Made by a program: the position numbers and the translations under genes. Of a DNA stretch of 37,636 nucleotides, positions 1 through 11,023 are shown in pieces. Each line of letters opens with the position of its first letter. Position 1 is the first letter of the stretch. Below the pieces are notes generated by a model that did no database searches, was not told the origin of the DNA, and was given only the letters and a program-made list of their open reading frames with translations. This DNA is from Saccharothrix coeruleofusca (lineage in GTDB: Bacteria > Actinomycetota > Actinomycetes > Mycobacteriales > Pseudonocardiaceae), in contig NZ_BMRG01000002.1 of the NCBI RefSeq assembly GCF_014648515.1, positions 192,972-230,607 on the forward strand. Reading direction: 5' to 3'.

Positions 1-818
<818 letters not shown>

Positions 819-834
819 GCGAGCACAGTAGCTC

Positions 835-2106
835 TCACTTCGACCTCAGAAAATCGCCGTCCCGACGCTCGGACGTCCCACCATCCGGCCGAGGGGCGGA
901 CCGGCGTCCGGTCACCCACCCGGACAGCCCGCACAGGCCCGTGCCGACGGCCATCACCACCCCGGTGCCCACCAGCGCGCCGGTGGGCGCGCTCATCGCC
1001 AGCAGCACCGACAGCGCCAGGCCCAGGCACGCGCCGCGCATCGCCCACGTGCCGCCGTCGGTGAGCATCACGCGCGCGGCGGCGTTGCCGAACCCGTAGT
1101 GGAAGGCGGTGCCGCAGGCGCCCACGGCCAGCGCCGCGGACGGCGTCATGAGCAGGCCGGACAGGGCCAGCGCGCCCGCGAGGACCTCCAGCGGCCACCG
1201 CCCGCGCACCGGCGGCAGGTCACCGGTGCGGGCCATGCCGCCCAGCGTGCGGCTGGCCGAGGCGAGCACGAACCACAGCGCCGAGCACCCGGCCGCCACC
1301 GCGGCCACGCCCAGCAGCGGCAGCAGCCACGCGCCGTCGGCCGCGGTCAGCGCGGTGCGCAGCGGCGCGGGCGAGAGCGCCAGCCGCCACTGCCCGAGCT
1401 GGCGGTCCAGCGCGACGGCCACCGCCACGCACAGCGCCAGCACCGCGCCGATCGCCACCGGCACGGCGACGCGCAGCTGCCGCGCGGTGAACACGCGGTC
1501 GCCGGGGTGCGGGGCGGTGACGCGCTCGAAGCCGGTGAAGGCGACGAACAGCAGGCAGGCGGCCCCCATCAGGCCGCCGAGGCCCGGTCCCGCCGAGGCC
1601 GGGGCGGTCTCGGGCGGGACGGTCTCGGGCGGCGGCAGGGCGAAGCAGGTGGCCACCACCAGCACCAGCGTGCCCACCACCACAGCGGTGAGCACCGCCG
1701 TGAGCTTTCCGCTCCACCGCAGCCCGGTGGCGCGCAGCCCGGTGACGAGCACGACCACGGCGACCGCGGCGAGCGGCCGGTGCTGGGGGAAGGCGTGCGC
1801 GGCGACCGCGCCCGCCAGCGCGGCGGCCACGCCCGCGCGCCCGACCAGGTGGGCGCTGGCTGCGATGCGGGCGGGCCACGGTCCGAGGTGGTCGCGGACG
1901 TGGGTGTAGCCGCCCGCCGCGTCGGGTCGGGCGCGGTGCTGCTCGGCGGTGGCGAAGGCGCAGCACAGCGCGGCCAGGGCGGCGACCGCCGCGGCGAGTG
2001 GGGTCCACGGGCCCGCCAGCGCGGCGGCGGGCGCGAACCCGCTGAAGATCCCGGCTCCCAGCATCGCGCCGAGGGCGAGCACCGCGGCGCTCGCGCGGGG
2101 CGTCAC
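835..2106 (-). CDS. APC-superfamily amino acid permease-like membrane protein
   Basis: The protein is about 423 residues and almost wholly hydrophobic, with roughly 11-12 predicted membrane segments. The N-terminal stretch [16 protein letters not shown] matches the first helix of APC transporters (GAGIF-type substrate-binding loop). A later [10 protein letters not shown] segment matches the helix 6 region. I chose the GTG at 2106 because a GGAG sits eight bases upstream, at 2118-2115. The GTG at 2112 is too close to that site, and the longer reading to 2166 has a hydrophilic leader unlike the family. The polar C-terminal tail is rich in Arg and Asp. Position directly upstream of ilvE suggests amino acid uptake or export, but the substrate cannot be read from the sequence. 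Confidence 0.75.
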   Translation of the reverse strand: MTPRASAAVLALGAMLGAGIFSGFAPAAALAGPWTPLAAAVAALAALCCAFATAEQHRARPDAAGGYTHVRDHLGPWPARIAASAHLVGRAGVAAALAGAVAAHAFPQHRPLAAVAVVVLVTGLRATGLRWSGKLTAVLTAVVVGTLVLVVATCFALPPPETVPPETAPASAGPGLGGLMGAACLLFVAFTGFERVTAPHPGDRVFTARQLRVAVPVAIGAVLALCVAVAVALDRQLGQWRLALSPAPLRTALTAADGAWLLPLLGVAAVAAGCSALWFVLASASRTLGGMARTGDLPPVRGRWPLEVLAGALALSGLLMTPSAALAVGACGTAFHYGFGNAAARVMLTDGGTWAMRGACLGLALSVLLAMSAPTGALVGTGVVMAVGTGLCGLSGWVTGRRSAPRPDGGTSERRDGDFLRSK

Positions 2107-2307
2107 TGTCACCGCTCCACAGTCGCAGATGGAGCGGCCGCTGGCGAACGGCCGCACGGTCGACACCTGTTCGTGTTAATTGTTACTCCGAGCTATCGAA
2201 GGTGCCCTGACCGGCCTGCTCCGGCGGACCTCTAGCATTCGACCCGATCCACCTCCGTTCCCGTCGCACGACCAGGAAGTGCCGGGAGGAAGCGCCGAGG
2301 AGCCGCA

Positions 2308-3801
2308 GTGACCGCGCCGAAGCTGGCCATCACCGACAGTGATCTGACCGCCACCGCCGACGCCGTGGTGGTAGGCGTCCTGCAGGGCCCGGACGGCCCA
2401 GCGCTGGTGTCCTCCGCCGAGGCGGTGAACGCCGCGTTCGACGGAACGCTGCTGGACGTGCTGGGCGCGCTGGGCGCGTCGGGCAAGGCCGAGGAGGTCG
2501 TGGCCGTGCCCACCATGGGCAAGCTGGCCGCCCCGCTGGTGCTGGCCGTGGGCCTGGGCAAGCCGGACGCCGACGGCGCGGTCACCGAGGAGCAGGTGCG
2601 CCGCTCCTCCGGCGCCGCCGCCCGCGCGCTGGCGGGCAAGAAGCGCGCCGTGACCACGCTGTCCGCGCTGCACCTGGCCGCCGCCGCCGAGGGCACCCTG
2701 CTGGGCGCCTACACCTTCACCGCCTACAAGTCCGCCAAGGGCGACGGGCCGGTGGCGCGGGTCGACCTGGTCGCCCCCGCCGAGGGCACCACCAGGGCGC
2801 ACCGGGCGACGCTGAAGGCCGCCACCGCGATCGCCGAGGCCGTCACCACCGCCCGCGACCTGGTCAACACCCCGCCCAACGACCTGTACCCGGCCTCGTT
2901 CGCCGAGCGCGCCGCCGCGCTGGCCAAGGGCGAGGGCCTGGAGGTCGAGGTGCTCGACGAGAAGGCGCTGCGCAAGCAGGGCTTCGGCGGCATCCTCGGC
3001 GTGGGCGGCGGCTCGGCCCGCCCGCCCCGGCTGGTCCGGCTGACCTACCGCGGCCCGAAGGCGGCCAAGAAGGTGGCGCTGGTCGGCAAGGGCATCACCT
3101 TCGACACCGGCGGCATCTCCATCAAGCCCGCCGCGGGCATGGACGAGATGACCTCGGACATGAGCGGCGCGGCGGCCGTGGTGGCCACGGTGGTGCTGGC
3201 GGCGAAGCTGAAGTACCCGCTGGAGGTCACCGCCTGGGTGCCGATGGCGGAGAACATGCCCAGCGGCTCGGCCTACCGGCCCGGCGACGTGCTGAGCATG
3301 TACGGCGGCAAGACCGTCGAGGTGCTCAACACCGACGCCGAGGGCAGGCTGATCCTGTCCGACGCCATCGCGCGGGCCTGCGAGGAGAACCCGGACTACC
3401 TGGTGGAGACCTCGACGCTGACCGGCGCGCAGGTGGTGGCGCTGGGCAAGCGCACCGCGGGCGTGATGGGCACCGACGAGTTCCGCGACCGGGTGGCCGC
3501 GCTGGGCCGCGCGGTGGGCGAGCAGGCGTGGGCCATGCCGCTGCCCGAGGAGCTGCGCGGCGACCTGGACTCCCGCGTGGCCGACCTGGCCAACGTCACC
3601 GGCCACCGCTGGGGCGGGATGCTCGCCGCGGGCCTGTTCCTGCGCGAGTTCGTGGCCGAGGGCGTGCAGTGGGCCCACATCGACGTGGCGGGCCCGGCGT
3701 ACCACACCGGCGGCCCCTACGGCTACACCGCCAAGGGCGGCACCGGTGTCCCGGTGCGCACCCTGGCCGCCGTGCTGGCCGACATCGCGGCCAACGGCTG
3801 A
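2308..3801 (+). CDS. pepA: Leucyl aminopeptidase (M17 family)
   Basis: This is a cytosolic dinuclear-metal aminopeptidase that removes N-terminal residues, 497 residues long as expected for the family. The N-terminal non-catalytic domain covers about residues 1-165. The catalytic domain contains [11 protein letters not shown] (metal and catalytic lysine) and the M17 signature NTDAEGRL at about residues 341-348. The GTG start at 2308 is preceded by GAGGAG with five bases of spacing. The gene is divergent from the permease, with about 200 bases between them that should carry both promoters. It ends convergently against a small unknown gene, separated by a strong hairpin. A leucine aminopeptidase beside lpdA and the E2 gene is a recurrent actinobacterial arrangement. 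Confidence 0.96.
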   Translation: MTAPKLAITDSDLTATADAVVVGVLQGPDGPALVSSAEAVNAAFDGTLLDVLGALGASGKAEEVVAVPTMGKLAAPLVLAVGLGKPDADGAVTEEQVRRSSGAAARALAGKKRAVTTLSALHLAAAAEGTLLGAYTFTAYKSAKGDGPVARVDLVAPAEGTTRAHRATLKAATAIAEAVTTARDLVNTPPNDLYPASFAERAAALAKGEGLEVEVLDEKALRKQGFGGILGVGGGSARPPRLVRLTYRGPKAAKKVALVGKGITFDTGGISIKPAAGMDEMTSDMSGAAAVVATVVLAAKLKYPLEVTAWVPMAENMPSGSAYRPGDVLSMYGGKTVEVLNTDAEGRLILSDAIARACEENPDYLVETSTLTGAQVVALGKRTAGVMGTDEFRDRVAALGRAVGEQAWAMPLPEELRGDLDSRVADLANVTGHRWGGMLAAGLFLREFVAEGVQWAHIDVAGPAYHTGGPYGYTAKGGTGVPVRTLAAVLADIAANG

Positions 3802-3807
3802 CCCGCG

Positions 3808-3841
3808 CCCCGGCGCTCACCCGCGCGGGTGAGCGCCGGGG
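3808..3841. terminator. Bidirectional intrinsic terminator hairpin
   Basis: A perfect 15-bp stem (CCCCGGCGCTCACCC at 3808-3822 against 3827-3841) closes a 4-base GCGC loop. It lies exactly between the stop of pepA (3801) and the stop of the opposing gene (3842), so it can serve both strands. There is no U-tract, as usual for high-GC actinobacteria. Confidence 0.85.
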
Positions 3842-4165
3842 TCAGCCCTGCCCGGCGGACTTGCGCCGGGAGTACTCGCGCATCCGCTTGGGGTAGCCGA
3901 CGATGCCCGCGTCGTAGATCGGGATGCCGAGCTTGCGCGCCAGCTTGCGCGCCCCCTCGGTGCCCTCGACGCGCCGCCGGGTCCACTCGCCGTCGTGCGC
4001 GACGAACACCACCGTGGTTTCCGTCACGGTCGTCTTCGGCTCGACGTACGCCTCCACGCCACGCCGCTGCGCCGCCCACCGCTCCAGGTGCCCGGTGTCG
4101 GTGGACGTGGCCGCTCTGAGCACGCCAGGGCGCTGCTTCCTGCGGAAACGGTCGAACAGACCCAT
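3842..4165 (-). CDS. Small conserved-type unknown protein
   Basis: This is a 107-residue basic protein starting MGLFDRFRRK. The ATG at 4165 has a GGAGG site just upstream, so I reject the longer reading from 4240. No membrane segment or signal peptide is visible. It reads as a small alpha/beta protein (TTVVFVAHDGEWTRRRVEG, then ARKLARKLGIPIYDAGIVGYPKRMREY). I recall similar actinobacterial proteins sitting in this pepA-lpdA gap under vague 'oxidoreductase' names, but I see no cofactor motif and do not assign a function. It runs opposite to both neighbours and shares a terminator with pepA. Confidence 0.75.
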   Translation of the reverse strand: MGLFDRFRRKQRPGVLRAATSTDTGHLERWAAQRRGVEAYVEPKTTVTETTVVFVAHDGEWTRRRVEGTEGARKLARKLGIPIYDAGIVGYPKRMREYSRRKSAGQG

Positions 4166-4339
4166 CCGGCCACCTCCTGCGCCGACTCGAAGCGACCATG
4201 GTGCCAGGCGGGGTGTTAAGGGGTGGCCAAATCCTCCCAAGAGGACACCGCGTCATCGCCGCCGCCGGACTAATGACAAGATGGCGATACCCGCGCGCAC
4301 CCGCGCGAAGTAAGGCATCAAGCTCTCCAGGGAGATCCC

Positions 4340-5710
4340 GTGACCGACACCTCCGCCGACCTTGTGATCCTCGGTGGCGGATCGGGCGGCTACGCCTGCG
4401 CCTTCCGCGCGGCGGAGCTGGGCCTGTCCGTCGTCCTGGTCGAGAAGGACAAGCTGGGGGGCACCTGCCTGCACCGGGGCTGCATCCCGACCAAGGCGCT
4501 GCTGCACGCCGCCGAGGTCGCGGACAACGCCCGCGAGGGTGACCAGTTCGGGGTCAAGAGCTCCCTGGAGGGCATCGACATCGCGGGCGTCAACTCCTAC
4601 AAGGACGGCGTCATCGGCAGGCTCTACAAGGGCCTGCAGGGCCTGGCCAAGGCCAACAAGGTCACCCTGGTCGAGGGCGCGGGCACCTTCGTCGCGCCCA
4701 ACGCGGTCGAGGTCGACGGGCAGCGCTACGTGGGCAAGAACGTGGTGCTGGCCACCGGCTCCTACGCCCGCAGCCTGCCCGGCCTGGAGATCGGCGGCCG
4801 GGTCATCACCAGCGACCAGGCGCTGAACCTGGACTTCGTGCCGGAGAAGGTCGTCGTCCTGGGCGGCGGCGTCATCGGCGTGGAGTTCGCCAGCGTGTGG
4901 GCCTCCTTCGGCGCGGACGTGACCATCGTCGAGGCGCTGCCCCGGCTGGTGCCCGCCGAGGACGAGTACGCGTCCAAGCAGCTGGAGCGCGCCTTCCGCA
5001 GGCGCGGCATCAAGTTCAAGACCGGCGTGAAGTTCACCGGCGCCACCCAGTCCGAGACCGGCGTGTCGGTCTCGCTGGAGTCCGGCGACGTGCTGGAGGC
5101 GGACCTGCTGCTGGTGGCCGTCGGCCGCGGCCCCAACACCGCGGGCCACGGCTACGAGGAGGCGGGCGTCGCCATCGAGCGCGGCTTCGTGGTCACCGAC
5201 GAGCGGCTGCGCACCAACCTGCCCAACGTCTACGCGGTCGGCGACATCGTGCGCGGCCTGCAGCTGGCCCACCGCGGCTTCCAGCAGGGCATCTTCGTGG
5301 CCGAGGAGATCGCCGGGCAGAACCCGAAGGTCATCGACGAGGCGGGCATCCCGCGCGTCACCTACTGCAAGCCGGAGGTCGCCTCGGTCGGTCTCTCCGA
5401 GGCCGCGGCCAAGGAGAAGTACGGCTCGGTCGAGACGTTCGTCTACGACCTGGCGGGCAACGGCAAGAGCCAGATCCTGAAGACCGCGGGCGGCGTCAAG
5501 CTGGTCAAGGCGCCGGATGGTCCCGTGGTCGGTGTCACCATGGTCGGCGAGCGGGTCGGCGAGCTGATCGGTGAGGCCCAGCTGATCTACAGCTGGGAGG
5601 CTCACCCCGAGGACGTGGCGCCGTTGATCCACGCCCACCCGACCCAGACAGAAGCCCTCGGCGAGGCCTTCCTCGCCTTGGCCGGCAAGCCGCTGCACGT
5701 GCACGGCTGA
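4340..5710 (+). CDS. lpdA: Dihydrolipoyl dehydrogenase (E3)
   Basis: This FAD disulfide oxidoreductase reoxidises dihydrolipoyl groups of the 2-oxoacid dehydrogenase complexes and passes electrons to NAD+. The 456-residue protein shows an N-terminal FAD Rossmann motif (VILGGGSGGYACA) and the redox-active pair C43/C48 in GGTCLHRGCIPT. A second Rossmann fold (VVLGGGVIGVEFAS) binds NAD. The C-terminal dimerisation domain carries the catalytic HAHPTQTEALGEA histidine-glutamate segment. The GTG start at 4340 follows a GGGAG site. The E2 gene begins 54 bases downstream on the same strand, so E3 and E2 are probably one operon. A 174-base gap upstream should hold the promoter. Confidence 0.97.
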   Translation: MTDTSADLVILGGGSGGYACAFRAAELGLSVVLVEKDKLGGTCLHRGCIPTKALLHAAEVADNAREGDQFGVKSSLEGIDIAGVNSYKDGVIGRLYKGLQGLAKANKVTLVEGAGTFVAPNAVEVDGQRYVGKNVVLATGSYARSLPGLEIGGRVITSDQALNLDFVPEKVVVLGGGVIGVEFASVWASFGADVTIVEALPRLVPAEDEYASKQLERAFRRRGIKFKTGVKFTGATQSETGVSVSLESGDVLEADLLLVAVGRGPNTAGHGYEEAGVAIERGFVVTDERLRTNLPNVYAVGDIVRGLQLAHRGFQQGIFVAEEIAGQNPKVIDEAGIPRVTYCKPEVASVGLSEAAAKEKYGSVETFVYDLAGNGKSQILKTAGGVKLVKAPDGPVVGVTMVGERVGELIGEAQLIYSWEAHPEDVAPLIHAHPTQTEALGEAFLALAGKPLHVHG

Positions 5711-5764
5711 CCGTCGCACCCCAGTCAGCCGATCCCCGACTTACGCACGAGGAGTCAGCGAACG

Positions 5765-7558
5765 ATGGCCTTCTCCGTCCAAATGCCCGCACTCGGCGAG
5801 AGCGTCACCGAGGGCACGGTCACCCGCTGGTTGAAGCAGGAGGGTGACCGCGTCGAGGTCGACGAGCCGTTGCTGGAGGTGTCCACCGACAAGGTCGACA
5901 CCGAGATCCCGTCGCCCGCGGCGGGCGTCCTGCAGAAGATCGTCGCCCAGGAGGACGAGACCGTCGAGGTCGGCGCCGAGCTGGCGGTGATCGGCGACGG
6001 CTCCGACGACGCCGGGTCCGGCGACTCGTCCTCCACCGGCGGCGCCACGCCGTCCGAGGAGGCCGAGGAGGCGACGCCGCGGGCCGAGCAGCCGCAGGCC
6101 GAGCCCGAGCCCGCCCCGGAATCCGCCCCGGAGCCCGCCGCGGCCCCGTCCTCGGGCGGTTCCGCCCAGGGCACCCCGGTGACCATGCCCGCGCTGGGCG
6201 AGAGCGTCACCGAGGGCACCGTGACCCGCTGGCTCAAGCAGGTCGGCGACTCGGTCGAGGTGGACGAGCCGCTGCTGGAGGTGTCCACCGACAAGGTCGA
6301 CACCGAGATCCCGTCGCCGGTGGCGGGCACCCTGCTGGAGATCACCGCGGCCGAGGACGAGACCGTCGACGTCGGCGGCCAGCTCGCGGTCATCGGGTCG
6401 GGTTCGCCCGCGCCCGCGCGGCAGGAGGCGCCCAAGCCCCAGCCCGAGGCGCCCAAGCAGCAGGAAGCCCCCAAGCAGGAGGCGCCCAAGCCCGCGCCCC
6501 AGCCCGAGGCCCCCAAGCCCCAGCCGGAGGCTCCCAAGCAGGAAGCCCCCCAGCAGCAGGCGCCCCAGCAGGAGGCCCCGAAGCAGCAGGCGGGCGAGGA
6601 GACCGGCGGCGGCGCGCCGTACGTCACGCCGCTGGTGCGCAAGCTCGCGTCGGAGCACAACATCGACCTGAGCACGCTGAAGGGCACCGGCGTCGGCGGC
6701 CGCATCCGCAAGCAGGACGTGCTGGCCGCGGTCGAGGCCGCCAAGGCCCCGGCCCCCGCCCCGCAGCAGGCCGCCCCGGCCGCGTCCGCCCCGGCCCAGC
6801 GGGTCGCCTCCACGCCCGCCGTGGACACCAGCGGCAAGCGCGGCACGGTGCAGAAGCTGCCCCGGCTGCGGCAGATCGTCGCGCAGCGCACCCGCGAGTC
6901 GCTGCAGGTCTCGGCCCAGCTGACCCAGGTCTTCGAGGTCGACGTCACCAAGATCGCGCGGCTGCGCTCGCGGGCCAAGGCCGCGTTCGAGCAGCGCGAG
7001 GGCACCAAGCTCACCTTCCTGCCGTTCTTCGCCAAGGCGGCGGTCGAGGCGCTCAAGCAGCACCCGGTGCTCAACGCCTCGATCGACGAGGAGAAGAAGG
7101 AGGTCGTCTACCACGGCGCCGAGCACCTGGGCATCGCGATCGACACCGAGCGCGGCCTGCTCAACGCGGTGATCCACAACGCGGGCGACCTGAACCTGGC
7201 GGGCCTGTCGCACAAGATCGCCGACCTGGCCTCGCGCGCTCGCGCGAACAAGCTGACGCCGGACGAGCTGACCGGCGGCACGTTCTCGCTGACGAACCTG
7301 GGCAGCAACGGCGCGCTGTTCGACACCCCGATCATCCAGCAGCCGCAGGTCGGCATCCTGGGCGTCGGCGTGGTCAAGAAGCGCCCCGTGGTGGTCACCG
7401 ACGAGAACGGCGACGACACCATCGCCATCCGGTCGATGGCCTACCTGGCGCTGACCTACGACCACCGGCTGGTCGACGGCGCGGACGCGGGCCGGTTCCT
7501 CACCACCGTGAAGAACCGCCTGGAGGAGGGTGCGTTCGAGGCCGACCTGGGCCTGTAG
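5765..7558 (+). CDS. sucB: Dihydrolipoamide acyltransferase (E2) with two lipoyl domains
   Basis: This is the 597-residue core acyltransferase of a 2-oxoacid dehydrogenase complex. In order it has lipoyl domain 1 (about residues 3-78, lysine in STDKVD), an acidic/Pro/Ala linker, and lipoyl domain 2 (about 140-215, nearly identical to the first). A long linker of [13 protein letters not shown]-type repeats follows. Then comes the peripheral subunit-binding domain ([16 protein letters not shown]) and the catalytic domain ending in [16 protein letters not shown], the DHRxxDG active site. In mycobacteria and corynebacteria the equivalent protein (DlaT/AceF) serves pyruvate dehydrogenase with a homodimeric AceE. 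Here aceE, lpdA, lipA and lipB are all nearby, so PDH is the likelier role despite the sucB name used in actinomycete annotation. Confidence 0.95.
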   Translation: MAFSVQMPALGESVTEGTVTRWLKQEGDRVEVDEPLLEVSTDKVDTEIPSPAAGVLQKIVAQEDETVEVGAELAVIGDGSDDAGSGDSSSTGGATPSEEAEEATPRAEQPQAEPEPAPESAPEPAAAPSSGGSAQGTPVTMPALGESVTEGTVTRWLKQVGDSVEVDEPLLEVSTDKVDTEIPSPVAGTLLEITAAEDETVDVGGQLAVIGSGSPAPARQEAPKPQPEAPKQQEAPKQEAPKPAPQPEAPKPQPEAPKQEAPQQQAPQQEAPKQQAGEETGGGAPYVTPLVRKLASEHNIDLSTLKGTGVGGRIRKQDVLAAVEAAKAPAPAPQQAAPAASAPAQRVASTPAVDTSGKRGTVQKLPRLRQIVAQRTRESLQVSAQLTQVFEVDVTKIARLRSRAKAAFEQREGTKLTFLPFFAKAAVEALKQHPVLNASIDEEKKEVVYHGAEHLGIAIDTERGLLNAVIHNAGDLNLAGLSHKIADLASRARANKLTPDELTGGTFSLTNLGSNGALFDTPIIQQPQVGILGVGVVKKRPVVVTDENGDDTIAIRSMAYLALTYDHRLVDGADAGRFLTTVKNRLEEGAFEADLGL

Positions 7559-7579
7559 CGCTCCTCGCGTGGTGTTCGA

Positions 7580-7611
7580 CAGGGCCGCTCCCGGAAACGG
7601 GAGCGGCCCTG
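7580..7611 (+). terminator. Terminator hairpin after the E2 gene
   Basis: A perfect 14-bp stem (7580-7593 paired with 7598-7611) closes a GAAA tetraloop. It begins 22 bases after the E2 stop codon and ends the lpdA-E2 transcription unit. Confidence 0.88.
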
Positions 7612-7655
7612 CCGCGTTCGGGAGGGTCGCGTTCAGGAGGGCCGCGTTCGGGGTA
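7611..7655 (+). repeat. Three imperfect 15-bp tandem repeats
   Basis: The units are GCCGCGTTCGGGAGG (7611-7625), GTCGCGTTCAGGAGG (7626-7640) and GCCGCGTTCGGGGTA (7641-7655). The first abuts the terminator stem. The array lies in the 160-base gap before the epimerase-like gene. I see no role for it; replication slippage beside a hairpin is a plausible origin. Confidence 0.7.
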
Positions 7656-7718
7656 CGTGGCGCGGCCAACACGGTGACCGCTGTGCAACCGGGCCGTCGC
7701 TGAGAGACGATCAACCCC

Positions 7719-8609
7719 ATGCGCGTGGTCATCGCAGGCTCCAGCGGCCTCATCGGCACCAGCCTGGTCGCCGCCCTCCGCGGCGGGGGCCACGAGGTGC
7801 TGCGGTTGGTGCGCAGGCGGCCCGCCGCGCCGGACGAGCGCGGCTGGGACCCGCCCGCCGGGCGGTTGGACGACGGCGCGCTGGACGGCGCGGACGCGGT
7901 GGTCAACCTGTGCGGCGCGGGCGTGGCCGACAAGCGGTGGAACGACGCGCGCAAGCAGGTGCTGCTGGACAGCCGCACGGTGCCCACCGAGGTGCTGGCC
8001 GCCGCGGCGGTCGAGCACGGGGTGCCGGTGCTGGTCAACGCCAGCGCGGTGGGCTACTACGGCGACACCGGGGACGCGCTGGTCGACGAGTCGACCCCGT
8101 CCGGCGGCGGGTTCCTGGCCGGGCTGTGCCGGGCCTGGGAGCAGTCGGCGGTGGTCGCCGAGCGCGGCGGCATCCGGGTGGTGCGGCTGCGCACCGGACT
8201 GGTGATCAGCCCGGCGGGCGGGCTGTTCGGCCGGATCAAGCCGCTGTTCTCGTTCTTCCTCGGCGGGCGGCTGGGCGACGGCTCCCAGTACATGCCGTGG
8301 ATCTCGCTGGACGACGCCACCTCCGCGATCCGCTTCGCGGTGGAGCACGAGGCGGTGCGCGGCCCGGTCAACGTGACCGCGCCCAGCCCGGTCACCAACG
8401 CCGAGTTCACCCGCACCCTCGGGCACGCGCTGCACCGGCCCGCGCCGTGGGTGGTGCCCGCGTTCGCGCTGAAGGCGGTGCTCGGCGAGCTGGCCGAGGA
8501 GGGCGTGCTGGCCGGTCAGCGGGCGGTGCCGAAGGTGCTGGAGCGGCACGGCTTCCGGTTCCTGCACCCGGCGCTGGGCACCGCGGTGGCGGCGGCCGTG
8601 CGGGGGTGA
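7719..8609 (+). CDS. TIGR01777-family epimerase-like oxidoreductase
   Basis: This is a 296-residue extended-SDR protein. The N-terminal nucleotide-binding motif is VIAGSSGLIGTSL (residues 4-16). An ADAVVNLCGAGVADKRW segment follows, as in YfcH/SulA-type proteins, then VNASAVGYYGDTG containing the family's Ser and Tyr positions. A C-terminal DUF1731-like stretch ends GFRFLHPALGTAV. The reaction of this family is not well established. The same gene sits between dlaT and lipB in mycobacteria, which supports orthology. Its TGA shares one base with the ATG of the PAP2 gene (TGATG), indicating translational coupling. Confidence 0.88.
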   Translation: MRVVIAGSSGLIGTSLVAALRGGGHEVLRLVRRRPAAPDERGWDPPAGRLDDGALDGADAVVNLCGAGVADKRWNDARKQVLLDSRTVPTEVLAAAAVEHGVPVLVNASAVGYYGDTGDALVDESTPSGGGFLAGLCRAWEQSAVVAERGGIRVVRLRTGLVISPAGGLFGRIKPLFSFFLGGRLGDGSQYMPWISLDDATSAIRFAVEHEAVRGPVNVTAPSPVTNAEFTRTLGHALHRPAPWVVPAFALKAVLGELAEEGVLAGQRAVPKVLERHGFRFLHPALGTAVAAAVRG

Positions 8610-9214
8610 TGGCGGTTCTCACGGCGCTGGTCGGCGTGCTGCTCGCGGCGGCATCGGTGGTGCTGGGGCTGCTGGTGCGCGGCGAGGAGCCCGGCGTGGA
8701 CCGCGGGCTGCACGACGCGGCGCTGCGGCTGGGGCCGGGCTTCGAGCACGCGGGCGCGGTGGTCAGCTTCGTGCTCAGCCCCGGTCTGGCCACCATCGCG
8801 CTGGTGTCGCTGGCGCTGCGCGCGTGGCTGGCCAGGGACGTGCTGCTGGTCAAGGGGGCGGTGCTGCTGGGCCTGTGCTGGAGCACGGTGCTGGCGCGGC
8901 ACGGCTACCAGCGGGTGCGGCCGGTGGACTTCCCGAAGTGGAGCTACCCGAGCGGCCACGTCACGGCGGTGACCGCGGTGGCGTTCACCGGGGTGGTGCT
9001 GTGCGGCTGGCTGGCGCGCCGCCACCTGGGCCGGGCGGTGGCGCTGGCGGTGGCGGCGGTGGCGCTGACGGCGGCCAGCCGGGTGGTGCTGCGGATGCAC
9101 TGGTTCACCGACACGGTGGGGGCGGTGCTGGCCGTGACGGGGGTGGGGTTGGTCGTGAGCCTGGCGCTGGGGCTGCTGCCGCCGGGCGTAGGGTCGAGGG
9201 GTGAGCAGCACTGA
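8609..9214 (+). CDS. PAP2-family membrane phosphatase
   Basis: The protein is 201 residues with about six hydrophobic segments. It carries all three phosphatidic-acid-phosphatase motifs: RHGYQRVRP (KxxxxxxRP-like), PSGH (in [15 protein letters not shown]), and [12 protein letters not shown] with the catalytic histidine. It is likely a lipid phosphatase or undecaprenyl-pyrophosphate-type phosphatase acting at the outer face of the membrane; the substrate is not evident. The start overlaps the upstream stop by one base. Its 3' end overlaps the lipB start by 14 bases, so epimerase-like gene, PAP2 and lipB look like one coupled operon. Confidence 0.88.
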   Translation: MAVLTALVGVLLAAASVVLGLLVRGEEPGVDRGLHDAALRLGPGFEHAGAVVSFVLSPGLATIALVSLALRAWLARDVLLVKGAVLLGLCWSTVLARHGYQRVRPVDFPKWSYPSGHVTAVTAVAFTGVVLCGWLARRHLGRAVALAVAAVALTAASRVVLRMHWFTDTVGAVLAVTGVGLVVSLALGLLPPGVGSRGEQH

Positions 9215-9944
9215 CTCCTCCTGCCGCGCCTCGACCGACCCCTTCGACGTGCGCGTGCTGGGCACCATCGACTACCTGGCGGCGTGGGATCTCCAGCGCG
9301 AACTCGCCTCCGCCCGCGCGGACGACGAGATCGGCGACACCCTGCTCCTGCTGGAGCACCCTCCGGTCTACACCTGCGGCAAGCGCACCGAGGACGACGA
9401 GCGCCCCAAGGGCGGCGACACCCCGGTCATCGACGTCGACCGCGGCGGCAAGATCACCTGGCACGGTCCGGGCCAGCTGGTCGGCTACCCGATCGTGAAG
9501 CTGACCGAGCCGCTGGACGTGGTCGACTACGTGCGCCGCCTGGAGCAGGCGATCATCCACGTGTGCGACCAGCTGGGCGTGCGCACCGGGCGGGTGGACA
9601 AGCGCAGCGGGGTCTGGATCCCCGCCGACGACCGGGGCGTGGAGCGCAAGGTCGCCGCGATCGGCATCCGGGTGCAGCGCGGCGTGACCACGCACGGCTT
9701 CGAGATCAACTGCAACGCCTCGCTGGACGCGTTCGGGGAGATCATCCCGTGCGGCATCCGGGACGCGGGCGTGGCTTCGCTGTCGCACGAGCTGGAGCGC
9801 GACGTGACCGTGGCGGAGGTGCTGCCGATGGCGCGCGACGCGGTCATCGACGCGCTCAACGGCGACCTGCCGCTGACCGACCGGACGCTGGAGCGCCCCC
9901 AGCCCGCCGCCGCGGGTGTGACGTTCGCGGTGCGGACCGGCTGA
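9201..9944 (+). CDS. lipB: Octanoyl-ACP:protein N-octanoyltransferase
   Basis: LipB moves octanoate from acyl carrier protein onto lipoyl-domain lysines, the first step of lipoate assembly. The 247-residue protein has the signature [18 protein letters not shown], the catalytic lysine in [10 protein letters not shown] (K150) and the catalytic cysteine in [10 protein letters not shown] (C184). The GTG start at 9201 lies inside the end of the PAP2 gene. Its product would act with LipA, encoded 3.5 kb downstream, on the two lipoyl domains of the E2 encoded upstream. The octanoyl donor, acyl-ACP, is also represented in the window by acpP. Confidence 0.96.
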   Translation: MSSTDSSCRASTDPFDVRVLGTIDYLAAWDLQRELASARADDEIGDTLLLLEHPPVYTCGKRTEDDERPKGGDTPVIDVDRGGKITWHGPGQLVGYPIVKLTEPLDVVDYVRRLEQAIIHVCDQLGVRTGRVDKRSGVWIPADDRGVERKVAAIGIRVQRGVTTHGFEINCNASLDAFGEIIPCGIRDAGVASLSHELERDVTVAEVLPMARDAVIDALNGDLPLTDRTLERPQPAAAGVTFAVRTG

Positions 9945-10005
9945 CAACACCCCCTCTTCCCCTCTAGAGTTCCGGAATTACGGACCACCAGAGGGGAGAC
10001 CGGTC

Positions 10006-11022
10006 GTGCCCATCACCCGACGGCGCCTGCTCACCGCGTGCGGTGCGGCGGGGGCTTCGCTGCTGCTGCCCGCCGCACCCGCCCTCGCCGCCCCTCGGGG
10101 GGCAGCGCCCGACGACTGGCTCGGCTGGTTCCGCGCGCACCCGCGCGACGTCGCGGTCGTGCTCGACGACGGCCGCGGCGGCCGGGTCGCGCACCGCCCG
10201 CACGAGCCGCAGCCCCTCGCCTCCGCGGTCAAGGTCGTGCACCTGGCCGGGTACGAGCTGGCGGGACTTGACCCCGAGGAGCGGGTGCGGGTCGGCGACT
10301 GGGAGCGGTACTACCTGCCGCTGGACGGGGGCGCGCACCCGGCGGCGCTCGCGGAGCTGGGCATCCCGGCCACCAACGGCATGACCGCCGACGACCCCAA
10401 CCACGAGGTCCGGCTGGACGACCTGGTCGCGGCGATGATCCGGCACAGCGACAACGCCGCCGCCGACTACCTGCGCCACCGCCTCGGCGAGGCCCCGCTG
10501 CGGGCCGCCGCGGCGCGGTGCGGCTGGCCGGACGCCCCGGCGCCGTGGATCCTGGGCGACATGCTGCGGCTGGTCCTGGGCAGGCCGGTGAGCGTCGAGC
10601 GGTACGTGCGCGACCCCCAGCTGCAGCTGGAGGTCATCGGCCGGTTCCCGGACATCCCGGCCACCTACCAGGGGCAGGTGCCGTGGGCGCGGACCACCTG
10701 GCGGGGCACCGCCGCCGGGCTGCACAAGACGCACCGCGCCATCGCGGGCGGCCGGTTCCCCCGCGCGCGGGCGCACCTGGAGGCGGGCAGGCAGCTGCCC
10801 GACGGGGTGGCGGGCATCGGGCTCAAGGGCGGGTCGCTGGCGGGCGTGCTCACCCTCGGCTGCGCCGTGCGGTGGGCGGACGGGCGCGTCGGCTCGGCCG
10901 CCGTGCTGGTCCAGGAGGTCGACGAGGAGCGCTTCGCCGCCGTCGGGGAGCTGTTCGACCTGGTGCTGCGGGCCCTGCTGGAGCAGGCCGCGCTGCGGGA
11001 GTTCCAGGTCGTCCTCTCCTAG
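10006..11022 (+). CDS. Secreted class A beta-lactamase-like serine hydrolase
   Basis: The 338-residue protein has an exported leader TRRRLLTACGAAG ending ALA-AP. The RRR and following hydrophobic run suggest Tat export, as is common for this fold. The penicillin-recognising triad is complete: SAVK (S73/K76), SDN (S148-N150) and KGGS (K274-S277). No clear class A omega-loop glutamate motif (ExxLN) stands out, so it may be a carboxypeptidase/esterase-type relative rather than a true beta-lactamase. The GTG start at 10006 is preceded by GAGGGGAG. The stop falls one base before the start of the downstream HTH gene, so the two are coupled. Tat dependence and substrate are inference. Confidence 0.85.
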   Translation: MPITRRRLLTACGAAGASLLLPAAPALAAPRGAAPDDWLGWFRAHPRDVAVVLDDGRGGRVAHRPHEPQPLASAVKVVHLAGYELAGLDPEERVRVGDWERYYLPLDGGAHPAALAELGIPATNGMTADDPNHEVRLDDLVAAMIRHSDNAAADYLRHRLGEAPLRAAAARCGWPDAPAPWILGDMLRLVLGRPVSVERYVRDPQLQLEVIGRFPDIPATYQGQVPWARTTWRGTAAGLHKTHRAIAGGRFPRARAHLEAGRQLPDGVAGIGLKGGSLAGVLTLGCAVRWADGRVGSAAVLVQEVDEERFAAVGELFDLVLRALLEQAALREFQVVLS

Positions 11023-11023
11023 G

